Origin: Corticibacter populi
GTDB taxonomy: Bacteria > Pseudomonadota > Gammaproteobacteria > Burkholderiales > Burkholderiaceae_C
NCBI RefSeq assembly: GCF_004217315.1
Contig: NZ_SGWR01000002.1
Span: 978,026 to 1,042,025 of the forward strand
Direction of reading: 5' to 3'
Length of the DNA: 64,000 bases
A program made the translations under genes and the position numbers. The notes under the pieces were generated by a model. It did no database searches. It worked only from the letters and a program-made list of their open reading frames with translations, and was not told where the DNA came from. Below are positions 17,979-26,345 of this stretch, piece after piece (the first letter of the stretch is position 1; every line of letters starts with the position of its first letter).

Positions 17979-20942
17979 TCAGCCCAGATGTGGCCCCAGC
18001 TTGCCGGCCAGTTCGAACATGCCGACGCGGTCCTGGCCGAGCACGGCGCGCAGCTTGTCGTCGGCGACGATGGTGCGCTTGTCTTTGGGATCCTGCAGGT
18101 TGTGGGCCTTGATGTAGTCCCAGATCTTCTTCATCGCCTCGGTGCGGGCCACCGGCTCGCTGCCGATCACGGCGGCCAGCGCCGCGCTGGGCTGCTTGCC
18201 GGCGGCCGGTTGGCGGGTGGTGGTCTTGCGGGCGGTTTTGGCGGCTTTTGTGGTGGTCTTTTTCGCGGCCGACTTGGTGGCGGTTTTCGTCGCCGTCTTG
18301 GCCGCGGTCTTGGCCGCGCCGAAGCGGCTGCCGCCGCGCGCGGGTTTGCCGCCCTCGCGTGGCTCGAAGGCAAAGCCGACCTTGCCGGTGGCCGCATCCC
18401 ATACCAGTCGCGCCTTGAAGGGGCGGCGTGTGCGGTTGGAGATGAACTTGTCGAGCACGTCGGTCTGGCCTTCGGCCAGCAGCTTCCTGATCTGTTCTGG
18501 CTCGATGGGCTGCTGCAGGATGATCTTGCCGACCTTGAACTGGCTGCTGGGCTTGGGGTTGCGGGCGGTGGGCACGGCCAGTTCGCTCACGTAGCTGTTG
18601 CCCCATTCGTAGACCTGGCCTTCGTCGGCCGGCGACTGGCCCAGCGGCTGCTGGCCGGAGAAGTCGGCCAGCTCGCCGGCCTCGGGTTCGCGGTCGTCGC
18701 CGAAATCGAATTCCAGCTTGACGTTGTCGTGCTCGGCATCGGGCACCAGCCGCAGCTCGGCCGTGAAGGGCCAGCCGGCCTTGGAGCGAAAGCCCTCGAG
18801 CGGGCCGAGGTGGCGCTCGCGTACCAGCTGCTCGGCCTCGGCCGCCGAGAAGGTGCGCCCACCGGGCGACTTGGTGAACGAGAAGCCGCAGCCTTCGCCC
18901 TGGCCATCGCGGCCGGTGCAGGCATAGCGCCGGTAGTTCTCCTTGACGATGCCGCCGCAGTGCGGGCAGGGCGCGGCCAGCGTGGCGTAGTCGCCGGGGA
19001 TGGTGTCGCGGTCGTATTCCTTGGCCTTCTTGACGATGCGCTCGGTCATCGCGGCGATGTCGGCCATGAAGGCGGCGCGGCTGAGCTCGCCCTTCTCGAT
19101 CTGCGCGAGCTTGTACTCCCAGTCGCCGGTCAGGTCTGCGCGCGAGAGCTCCTGCACCTCCAGGCCGCGCAGCAGCGTCATGAGCTGGAAGGCCTTGGGC
19201 GTGGGAATCAGCTCGCGGCCTTCGCGCAGCATGTATTTCTCGGTCAGCAGGCCTTCGATGATGGCCGCGCGCGTCGCCGGCGTGCCCAGGCCTTTCTCCT
19301 GCATGGCTTCGCGCAGTTCGTCATCCTCGACCTGCTTGCCGGCGCTCTCCATCGCGCCGAGCAGCGTCGCTTCGCTGTAGCGCGCCGGCGGCCTGGTCTT
19401 GAGGGCCTTGACCTCGGCGGCTTCGGTCTGCACAGACTCGCCCGGCTGCACGGCCACCAGCGACTTGCTCTCGGCGCCTTTGCCGTCCTTGCCCTCGGCG
19501 AGTTCGCCATCGGCCTCCTTGCCGTAGATGGCCAGCCAGCCGGGCTTGACCAGCACCTTGCCCTCGCTCTTGAAGTGCTGCACCGGCGCGGGCAGCGCGG
19601 GCGAGGGGACCTTGGTGATGCGGGTGGTCACCAGGTATTCGGCGCTGGGGTAGAACACCGCCATGAAGCGGCGCGTGACCAGATCGTAGATTTTCTGCTC
19701 GGCATCCGAGAGGCCGGCGGGCGGCTGCGTGGTCGGAATGATGGCGAAGTGATCGCTGACCTTGCTGTCGTCGAAGATGCGGCGGCTGGGCTTGACGTAG
19801 CCGCTTTGCAGCGCGTGCGCGGCATGCGGCGCCAGGTGCGCGAGGCGGCTTTGCGCGAGCGCCTTGAAGGTATCCTGCGCGACGCTCAGGTAATCCTGCG
19901 GCAGGTAGCGCGAGTCGGTCCGGGGGTAGGTCAGCGCCTTGTGCCGCTCATACAGCGATTGCGCCAGCGCCAGCGTGGTCTTGGCCGAGAAGCCGAACTT
20001 GCCGTTGGCTTCGCGCTGCAGGCTGGTGAGGTCGAACAGCAGCGGGCTGGCCTGCGTGGTGGGCTTGGCCTGCTCCTCCACCGTGCCGCTCTGGTGCAGC
20101 ACGGCCTGGGCGATGGCGTGGGCCTGCGCGGCGTCCCAGATGCGTTCGGCACGGGCGTGTTCGTCGTCACCTTTCCTGAACTGCGGATCGAACCAGCGGC
20201 CGGGGTAGTGGCCCGCCTGGGCCGCGAAGTCGCCGTGGATTTCCCAGTAGTCGCGGCTGACGAATTTGCGGATCTGCTCCTCGCGCTCGACCACCAGCGA
20301 GAGCGTCGGCGTCTGCACGCGTCCGACGGTGGTCAGGAAGAAGCCGCCGTCGCGCGAGTTGAAGGCCGTCATGGCCCGCGTGCCGTTGATGCCGACCAGC
20401 CAGTCGGCTTCCGAGCGGCTGCGCGCCGCATCGGCCAGGCCCCGCATTTGCGCATCGCTGCGCAGGTTCTGGAAGCCATCGCGGATGGCCTGCGGCGTCA
20501 TCGACTGCAGCCACAGGCGCCGCACCGGCTTGCCCAGCGGCTGGCGCTGGCCGCCTTTGACGGGACCGGCGTACTGCTCGATCAGGCGGAAGATCAGCTC
20601 CCCCTCGCGGCCCGCGTCGCAGGCGTTGATGAGGTCGGCGACATCGGCGCGCTTGGCCAGTCGGGTGACGGCGGCCAGGCGCGACTTGGTCTTCTCGACC
20701 GGCTTGAGATCGAAGTGCGGCGGGATCACCGGCAGGTTGGCAAAACTCCATTTGCCGCGCTTGACGTCGAACTCCTCGGGTGCCTGGATCTCGACCAGGT
20801 GGCCGACCGCGCTGGTGACGATGTAGCGCTCGTTCTCGAAGTAGTCGTCATGCTTGGTGAAGCTGCCCGCCACGGGCGTGAGGGCGCGCACAATGTCTTG
20901 TGCGACCGACGGTTTCTCGGCAATGACCAGTGATTTGGACAT
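17979..20942 (-). CDS. topB: DNA topoisomerase III with histone-like linker and C-terminal SWIB domain
   Basis: 987 residues versus ~650 for E. coli TopB. The Toprim domain starts at residue 1 (LVIAEKPSVAQ, Glu9) with DAGREGE at 109-115. The active-site Tyr339 lies in ALTYPRTDSRYLP. A Cys zinc motif (CPHCGG...YACTG...GCGF) follows the core near ~675-710, with further repeated zinc-ribbon-like modules lacking cysteines. Residues ~875-917 form a Lys/Thr/Ala tail like histone H1. Residues ~918-987 are a SWIB/MDM2 domain (MKKIWDYIKAHNLQDPKDKR, DDKLRAVLG, MFELAGKLGPHL). The type IA enzyme decatenates and relaxes DNA; the tail and SWIB domain probably add DNA or protein contacts. Confidence 0.95.
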   Translation of the reverse strand: MSKSLVIAEKPSVAQDIVRALTPVAGSFTKHDDYFENERYIVTSAVGHLVEIQAPEEFDVKRGKWSFANLPVIPPHFDLKPVEKTKSRLAAVTRLAKRADVADLINACDAGREGELIFRLIEQYAGPVKGGQRQPLGKPVRRLWLQSMTPQAIRDGFQNLRSDAQMRGLADAARSRSEADWLVGINGTRAMTAFNSRDGGFFLTTVGRVQTPTLSLVVEREEQIRKFVSRDYWEIHGDFAAQAGHYPGRWFDPQFRKGDDEHARAERIWDAAQAHAIAQAVLHQSGTVEEQAKPTTQASPLLFDLTSLQREANGKFGFSAKTTLALAQSLYERHKALTYPRTDSRYLPQDYLSVAQDTFKALAQSRLAHLAPHAAHALQSGYVKPSRRIFDDSKVSDHFAIIPTTQPPAGLSDAEQKIYDLVTRRFMAVFYPSAEYLVTTRITKVPSPALPAPVQHFKSEGKVLVKPGWLAIYGKEADGELAEGKDGKGAESKSLVAVQPGESVQTEAAEVKALKTRPPARYSEATLLGAMESAGKQVEDDELREAMQEKGLGTPATRAAIIEGLLTEKYMLREGRELIPTPKAFQLMTLLRGLEVQELSRADLTGDWEYKLAQIEKGELSRAAFMADIAAMTERIVKKAKEYDRDTIPGDYATLAAPCPHCGGIVKENYRRYACTGRDGQGEGCGFSFTKSPGGRTFSAAEAEQLVRERHLGPLEGFRSKAGWPFTAELRLVPDAEHDNVKLEFDFGDDREPEAGELADFSGQQPLGQSPADEGQVYEWGNSYVSELAVPTARNPKPSSQFKVGKIILQQPIEPEQIRKLLAEGQTDVLDKFISNRTRRPFKARLVWDAATGKVGFAFEPREGGKPARGGSRFGAAKTAAKTATKTATKSAAKKTTTKAAKTARKTTTRQPAAGKQPSAALAAVIGSEPVARTEAMKKIWDYIKAHNLQDPKDKRTIVADDKLRAVLGQDRVGMFELAGKLGPHLG

Positions 20943-21106
20943 AGGGGGTGCAGGTATTCCCGGTGGCCTGCTGCGCAGCGCGCCGGCAGGCCTCGTGTTA
21001 TCAATGAAAACCGCCTCTACAATCGGCGGCTGAATGTGCGTGGCAGTGCATGCCGGTGAGCCGGCGCGTGCCGCACGCTTTTTTATAAATTAACAGAGTT
21101 TTGCCC

Positions 21107-21661
21107 ATGCCACCCAAATCCCCTGCCGGCAAACCGCGCCCGGATGCCGCCGCCAGGCCCGGCCGCCGCATCCAGGTGCGCCGCTCGGGAGTGCATGGCA
21201 AGGGCGTCTACGCCTGCCGGCCCATCGAGCCGGGCGAGTGGATCATCGAGTACAAGGGCGAGCGCATCGACTGGCAGGAAGCCGAGCGCCGCCATGCGCT
21301 CAATGAGGACGATCCCTATCACACCTTTTTGTTCCAGCTCGACGACGGCTGGGTCATCGATGGCGGCGCCCAGGGCAATGCGGCGCGCTGGATCAACCAT
21401 TCCTGCGCGCCCAACTGCGAGGCCTGCGAGGACGAGCGCGGCCGCATCTTCATCTGCGCACTGGTGCCGATCGAAGCCGGCGAGGAACTGTTCTTCGACT
21501 ACGCGCTGGAGATCGAAGGGCGCCTGACCACCGCGCTCAAGCGCGCCTATGCCTGCCGCTGCGGCGCGCCCGAATGCCGCGGCACCATGCTGATGACCCG
21601 CAAGGGCCGTGCGCGCAAGCCGGCCGCGCCGCCGGCCAAGGCGGCCGGAGCCAGGCCATGA
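21107..21661 (+). CDS. SET-domain protein (putative protein-lysine methyltransferase)
   Basis: 184 residues from the ATG; an in-frame TTG lies two codons earlier. The SET core is complete: RRSGVHGKGVYACRPIEPGE, the RWINHSCAPNC SAM/lysine-channel motif at 94-104, ELFFDY with the catalytic Tyr at ~132, and a post-SET zinc motif C-x-C-x4-C (Cys150, 152, 157). The tail is Lys/Arg/Ala-rich. Bacterial SET proteins methylate lysines of ribosomal or DNA-binding proteins. It is divergent from topB, whose product carries a lysine-rich tail, and its stop overlaps the birA start (ATGA). The target is unknown. Confidence 0.9.
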   Translation: MPPKSPAGKPRPDAAARPGRRIQVRRSGVHGKGVYACRPIEPGEWIIEYKGERIDWQEAERRHALNEDDPYHTFLFQLDDGWVIDGGAQGNAARWINHSCAPNCEACEDERGRIFICALVPIEAGEELFFDYALEIEGRLTTALKRAYACRCGAPECRGTMLMTRKGRARKPAAPPAKAAGARP

Positions 21662-22524
21662 CAGCCCCCAAAGCCTGGCAACTGTCCGAGCTGCAGCATG
21701 CCGCCGAGGTGGCATGGCCCGGCTTCGCACTGCAGTGGCTCGATGAAGTCGATTCGAGCAACAGCGAACTGATGCGCCGCTGTGCCAATGGCGTGGCCGC
21801 GCCCTGCCTGCTGCTGGCCGGGCGTCAGAGCGCCGGCCGCGGGCGCCTGGGCAAGCCCTGGCATGGTGATCCGGAGGCCTCGCTGGCCATGAGCCTGGGC
21901 GTGCCGCTGGCGCCGGCGGACTGGTCCGGGCTGTCGCTGGCGGTCGGGGTTGCGCTGGTCCAGGCACTGATGCGCCTGCCGCACGCCCAACCGCTGCCGC
22001 CGGCGCGCGCGCAGCGGCTGGGCCTCAAATGGCCCAATGACCTCTGGCTCATGGATGCACGGGGCCAGGGCCGCAAGATGGCCGGCATCCTGATCGAGAC
22101 GGCCGCCTGCCAGCAGCCGCACGATGGCTCGGTCACTGCGGCGCCGGCCGCGCGCTATGTGGTCATCGGCATCGGCCTCAACCTGCGCCAGCAGGCCCTG
22201 CCCGATCTGTCGGTGCCCATGGCCAGCGTGGCCGAGTGGACCGGCCTGCCGCCGCAGCCGGGGCAACTGCTGGGACAGTTCGTGCCGGCGCTGCTGCAGG
22301 CCCTGCGGCGCTTCGAGCACCAGGGCTTTGCGGCCTTCCGGCAGGCATTCGCCGCCTGCGACCTGCTGCATGGGCGCCAGCTGCAGCTCAGCGATGGACG
22401 GCAGGGCCTGGGCGCCGGCGTGGACGCCACCGGAGAACTGCTGCTCGATGGTGGTGATGGAGCGGTCGAGCGCGTCATCAGCGGCGAGGTCAGCGTGCGC
22501 CCCCTGGCGCAGGCACCGGTCTGA
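21658..22524 (+). CDS. birA: Biotin--[acetyl-CoA-carboxylase] ligase
   Basis: 288 residues. The start overlaps the SET gene stop by 4 nt, which decides it over a longer in-frame reading. Catalytic-domain motifs are present: DEVDSSNSELMRR, the biotinyl-AMP loop AGRGRLGKPWHG, LKWPNDLWLMDARGQGRKMAGILIE and VVIGIGLNLRQQ. A small C-terminal SH3-like domain ends the protein. There is no N-terminal winged-helix domain, so this is the monofunctional ligase without the repressor activity of E. coli BirA. It biotinylates BCCP and other carboxylase subunits. Confidence 0.95.
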   Translation: MTAPKAWQLSELQHAAEVAWPGFALQWLDEVDSSNSELMRRCANGVAAPCLLLAGRQSAGRGRLGKPWHGDPEASLAMSLGVPLAPADWSGLSLAVGVALVQALMRLPHAQPLPPARAQRLGLKWPNDLWLMDARGQGRKMAGILIETAACQQPHDGSVTAAPAARYVVIGIGLNLRQQALPDLSVPMASVAEWTGLPPQPGQLLGQFVPALLQALRRFEHQGFAAFRQAFAACDLLHGRQLQLSDGRQGLGAGVDATGELLLDGGDGAVERVISGEVSVRPLAQAPV

Positions 22525-22549
22525 CCGAATTTGCAAGGGTTGAGGAAAC

Positions 22550-23395
22550 ATGTTGCGGGTCGTGCTTGGATTGCTGCTGCTGGCCAATGGCCTTTATTTC
22601 GCCTGGACGCAGGGCTGGTTGGCCTTTGCCGGCCTGGTGCCCCAGCCGCTGGCGGCCGTGTCGCTGACCGAGGCCGCACCCGCGCCGCTGCATCCCGAGC
22701 GCATCGAATGGCTGCAGCCGGGCGATGTGACGGCCCGGACGGCGACGCCTGCTGCCCCAGAGCCGCCGCCCACGCCGCCGGCTATCCCGGCGCCGCTGGC
22801 GGAGGAGCTGCCTGCCACCGTCAGCGCCGATGCCAATGCCGTCAACGCGCAGACCCCGGCCGAGGCGCAGAGCCAGACAGGCAACCAGCCGCAAAGTCAG
22901 GCGCAGGCCGCGCCAGCGGCGCCGCCAGAGACCCCCGCGCGCGAACTGCCCAGGCAGTGCATGGCGCTGGGCAGCTTCACCGATGCGCAGATGGAGCCGC
23001 TGCGCGAAGTGCTGCTGCGCTGGCCGCAGCAGAGCTGGCGGCTCGAGCGCAGCAGCACGCCGGCGCGCTGGATGGTGTTCTGGGGCGGCATGGAGGATGA
23101 GCTGATGCTGACGGCCCGGCGCGCCGAACTCGAGAGCAAGCGCATCGCCTATGAACGCCTGCGCGGCAGCAACTGGGGCGAGGGCTATTCGCTCGGCCGC
23201 TTCTCGTCGGAAGCGGCCGCGCAGCAGCAAAAGCGCTCGCTCGAAGGACGCGGCATCGGTGGCGTGCAGGTGGTGGTCGAGCGCGAGGAAGGCACGCTCT
23301 ACACCATCCAGTTCCCGGACTACGAGGCTGTGCGCGCCGACATCCGGCGCGATCTCGGCCGCTTCATCAATGGCCGCAGCCTGCGGCCTTGCTGA
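22550..23395 (+). CDS. Membrane-anchored SPOR-like domain protein
   Basis: 281 residues. An N-terminal hydrophobic segment (LGLLLLANGLYFAWTQGWLAF) serves as a single membrane anchor. A Pro/Ala/Gln-rich linker of ~100 residues follows. The C-terminal region resembles an SPOR peptidoglycan-binding domain (CMALGSFTDAQMEPLREVL, ARWMVFWGG, SLGRFSSEAAAQQQKRSLEGRG). SPOR domains bind denuded glycan strands at division sites. It is 25 nt downstream of birA and co-oriented. In relatives a pantothenate kinase gene often sits between these two; it is missing here. Confidence 0.8.
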   Translation: MLRVVLGLLLLANGLYFAWTQGWLAFAGLVPQPLAAVSLTEAAPAPLHPERIEWLQPGDVTARTATPAAPEPPPTPPAIPAPLAEELPATVSADANAVNAQTPAEAQSQTGNQPQSQAQAAPAAPPETPARELPRQCMALGSFTDAQMEPLREVLLRWPQQSWRLERSSTPARWMVFWGGMEDELMLTARRAELESKRIAYERLRGSNWGEGYSLGRFSSEAAAQQQKRSLEGRGIGGVQVVVEREEGTLYTIQFPDYEAVRADIRRDLGRFINGRSLRPC

Positions 23396-23416
23396 GCGGC
23401 GCGGTCAGGCCATCGT

Positions 23417-24601
23417 TCAGATCAGCGCGCCGGGACGCTCGCCGCGCTCGTAGACCACGTGGGCGCGGCCGACGATGAGCGGGTCGAGCTTGCCGATGCG
23501 GGCCAGATCGCGGTTGGTGTAGGCAAGCTTGTGCAGCACGTAGCGCATGGCATTGAGGCGTGCGCGCTTCTTGCAGTCGCTCTTGATCACCGTCCATGGG
23601 GCCTCGGCCGTGTCGGTCTCGAAGAACATGGCCTCCTTGGCGCGGGTGTAGTCGTCCCACTTGTCCAGTGAGGCCTGGTCGATGGGGCTGAGCTTCCATT
23701 GCTTGAGCGGATGGGATTCGCGTTCCTTGAAGCGGCGGCGCTGCTCCTCGCGGCTGACCGAGAACCAGAACTTGATCAGATGGATGCCGCTGCGCACCAG
23801 GTGGCGCTCGAACTCGGGCGCCTGGCGCATGAATTCGCCGTATTCCTCGGGCGTGCAAAAGCCCATCACCCGCTCGACGCCGGCGCGGTTGTACCAGCTG
23901 CGGTCGAGCAGGACGATCTCGCCGCGCGTGGGCAGGTGCTGCACATAGCGCTGGAAGTACCACTGGCCCTGCTCGTTGGGCGTGGGCTTCTCCAGCGCCA
24001 CCACGCGCGCGCCGCGCGGGTTGAGGTGTTCCATGAAACGCTTGATGGCGCCGCCCTTGCCGGCCGCATCACGGCCTTCGAAAACGATGACCACGCGCTG
24101 GCCGGTTTCCTTGACCCAGGCCTGCAGCTTGAGCAGTTCGACCTGCAGCTGAAACTTTTCCTTCTCGTAGACGCTGCGGCGCAGCAGGTTCTTGTACGGG
24201 TAGCTGCCATCGCGCCAGCCGCGGGCGAGTTCCTCGTCCGGATTGGTTTTCTCGCCGGCAGTGCCATCGCCATCGAGTAGGGCGCGGCGCAGTGCGGCGC
24301 GGTCGTCCGCAGCGGCACCCTCGATCAGCGCGCGCAGGGCGGCCGCACGCGCATCCGCGGTCTCGGCTCCTTCGATGATGCTGTGCGCGGCCTCGGCAAG
24401 TTCGGTCTGGCGAGCCTGCGTGGCTTCCTGGGCAACATGGCGCGCGAGCGCGGCGGGACGGGTCGATGGCGCCACATCGCCCTGGTGCACGGCGCGGCTG
24501 GCAGCGCGTGCGCCAGTGGGGCGGCGCGTGCGGCCTGCCGGTGCGTTGCCATCCGGCTCGGTGGTCGCTGTCGGGGTTTGGCGCGGGCGCGATGGACTCA
24601 T
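23417..24601 (-). CDS. ppk2: Polyphosphate kinase 2 (PPK2, class I-like)
   Basis: 394 residues. The ATG has AGGAGA upstream; a longer open frame to its right is antisense artefact. Residues 1-~120 are an Ala/Arg/Thr-rich extension of low complexity. The PPK2 core starts at ~130 (YPYKNLLRRSVYEKEKFQLQ). Walker A EGRDAAGKGG is at 175-184, Walker B-like LLDRSWYNRAGVERVMGF follows, and the lid region has arginines (EEQRRRFKERESHPLKQWK). It transfers phosphate between polyphosphate and nucleoside diphosphates, mainly making GTP/ATP. The neighbours suggest no dedicated pathway. Confidence 0.94.
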   Translation of the reverse strand: MSPSRPRQTPTATTEPDGNAPAGRTRRPTGARAASRAVHQGDVAPSTRPAALARHVAQEATQARQTELAEAAHSIIEGAETADARAAALRALIEGAAADDRAALRRALLDGDGTAGEKTNPDEELARGWRDGSYPYKNLLRRSVYEKEKFQLQVELLKLQAWVKETGQRVVIVFEGRDAAGKGGAIKRFMEHLNPRGARVVALEKPTPNEQGQWYFQRYVQHLPTRGEIVLLDRSWYNRAGVERVMGFCTPEEYGEFMRQAPEFERHLVRSGIHLIKFWFSVSREEQRRRFKERESHPLKQWKLSPIDQASLDKWDDYTRAKEAMFFETDTAEAPWTVIKSDCKKRARLNAMRYVLHKLAYTNRDLARIGKLDPLIVGRAHVVYERGERPGALI

Positions 24602-24747
24602 GGTTCTTCTCCTGCCAAGCATGGCGGTTGCTGCAAATCCGGGAAAACCATTATCTCGCCATCGCCTCGGCTTGGGCGCGGTGCCGGGAACTTCTGGAAC
24701 TTGTTTGCAATCTGTGCGCAACCCACGAAAAGACCGTGAACAAGATG

Positions 24748-26115
24748 TCAGGCAGGCACGGCCGCGTTGCGACGTTGCTGCGCGCAGGTGCTCAGTGCCG
24801 TATCGAGTGCGCTGACCAGCCAGTCGATGTCGTGCGTCTGGAAGGCCAGTGGCGGCCGCAGCTTGAGCACGTTGCCATGGGGGCCGGCCACGGAGGTCAG
24901 CACGCGCTGCTCGCGCAGCTTCTCGACGACGTCGAGCGCCAGCGCCTTGTCGGGCGTCTTGCTGGCGCGGTCGGTCACCAGTTCGAAACCGATGAAGAGG
25001 CCCGTGCCGCGCACGTCGCCCACGTTCTCGTGGCGCTCGGCCAGCTTGGCGAGTTCGGCCTGCAACTGGCCGCCGACTTCCAGGCTGTGCCGCTGCAAGC
25101 CTTCCTCGCGGATCACGCGCAGCACGGCCTGGGCCGCGGCGATCGAGACCGGGTTGCCGCCGAAGGTGTTGAAGTAGGGAATGTCGTCGCTGAAGGCAGC
25201 CAGCACCTCGGGGCGCGCCAGCAGGCCCGAGACCGGGATGCCGTTGCCCATGGGCTTGCCGGTGGTGACGACGTCGGGCACCACGCCGTGGCGCGCGAAG
25301 CCCCAGAAGGCCTCGCCGGTGCGCGCGAAGCCGGGCTGCACCTCGTCGGCGATGAAGATGCCGCCGTTGCGATGCACCACCTCCACCGCTTCCTTCAGGT
25401 AGCCGGCCGGGCCGGGCAGCACGCCATCGGACGAGAAGATCGAATCGGCCAGGAAGCCGGCGAATTGGATGCCGTGCGCGGCCATGTCGTCGATTTGCTT
25501 CTGGATCTCGGCGGCGAACCAGGCGCCGAGGTCGGGCGCGTCGACACGGTAGCGGTCGGGCGCCGGCACCAGCCGGGTGGTGGCCGCGAGCGGCTGGCCG
25601 CTGCCGAGGGCGGGGGAGACGCCCGAGGTCAGGCCGCTGGTGCCATGGTAGGCCTCTTGGCTGACGATGATGCCGGTGCCGCCGCTGTAGGCGCGCGCGA
25701 TGCGGATGGCCAGGTCGTTGGCCTCGGAGCCGGTGCACATGTACATCGCCTTGGTGATCTCGGCGGGCAGGGTGCCCAGCAGGTCTTCGGTGTAGTCGAG
25801 GATGCGTCCGTGCAGGTAGCGCGTGTGGGTGTTGAGCTGCTGCATCTGCTCGTGCACGGCGGCGATCACGGCCGGGTGGCAGTGGCCGATGCTGGCGACA
25901 TTGTTGTAGACATCGAGGTATTTGTCGCCATGGGCATCCCACAGGTACTGGCCCTGGCCGCGTACCAGATGCACCGGCTTGCGATAGAACAGGCGGTAGG
26001 AGTCACCCAGCAGCTTGCTGCGCTTTTCCGTCAGCCGGCGTTCGTCGGCGTCGAGCGCGGCGGCGTGCTCGGCGCGGAAGCTGTTGGTGTCCATGATGGT
26101 GGAGCGGGTGGCCAT
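24748..26115 (-). CDS. Class III PLP-dependent enzyme of the phospho-lyase/PbfA-like branch
   Basis: 455 residues; the start is fixed by AAGGAAA 8 nt before the ATG. The class III fold shows GSEANDLAIRIAR (phosphate-binding), AYHGTS, IADEVQPGFARTGEAFWGF (PLP Asp) and TTGKPMGNGIP (Schiff-base Lys). The segments YLDVYNNVASIGHCHPAV, NTHTRYLH and PYFNTFGGNPVS resemble ethanolamine-phosphate phospho-lyase and (R)-1-hydroxy-2-aminoethylphosphonate ammonia-lyase (PbfA) more than ordinary omega-transaminases. Divergent to it is a 2-aminoethylphosphonate-type transporter, which supports a PbfA-like role. An ordinary aminotransferase of an unknown amine cannot be excluded. Confidence 0.85.
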   Translation of the reverse strand: MATRSTIMDTNSFRAEHAAALDADERRLTEKRSKLLGDSYRLFYRKPVHLVRGQGQYLWDAHGDKYLDVYNNVASIGHCHPAVIAAVHEQMQQLNTHTRYLHGRILDYTEDLLGTLPAEITKAMYMCTGSEANDLAIRIARAYSGGTGIIVSQEAYHGTSGLTSGVSPALGSGQPLAATTRLVPAPDRYRVDAPDLGAWFAAEIQKQIDDMAAHGIQFAGFLADSIFSSDGVLPGPAGYLKEAVEVVHRNGGIFIADEVQPGFARTGEAFWGFARHGVVPDVVTTGKPMGNGIPVSGLLARPEVLAAFSDDIPYFNTFGGNPVSIAAAQAVLRVIREEGLQRHSLEVGGQLQAELAKLAERHENVGDVRGTGLFIGFELVTDRASKTPDKALALDVVEKLREQRVLTSVAGPHGNVLKLRPPLAFQTHDIDWLVSALDTALSTCAQQRRNAAVPA

Positions 26116-26214
26116 GGCGAGGTTTCCTTCTGAGGCAGGTCGGTGGCGAATTGGTGGTTCAGGCATGCCAGCGTTGGTGGGCAACCGGTGAGGTCAAGCA
26201 TTGGCATATTATGT

Positions 26215-26285
26215 GCTTGTGCATTCTAGTGCATATGCAATAAAAAACGCAAATGCATAAAAATACACAAAACGGTGCATTTGAA
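26215..26285. promoter_or_regulatory. Cluster of TGCAT repeats between divergent genes; candidate operator
   Basis: The 230-bp space between the PLP enzyme and the transporter contains TGCAT at 26220, 26230, 26254 and 26276, plus ATGCA at 26235, in an AT-rich stretch. Spacings of about one helical turn between some copies suggest cooperative regulator binding. The DeoR gene at the end of the transporter operon is the obvious candidate regulator. Confidence 0.5.
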
Positions 26286-26345
26286 CGCACCAGTTTGGTG
26301 TGTTTCGTTGTCCTGCTCTTCGCTTGCACTTGAATGGAGTCCGCC

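Noticed and set aside
17928..20933. A ~1000-codon open frame on the plus strand across topB
   Set aside because: It mirrors topB, lacks domain motifs, and topB on the other strand has all catalytic residues.
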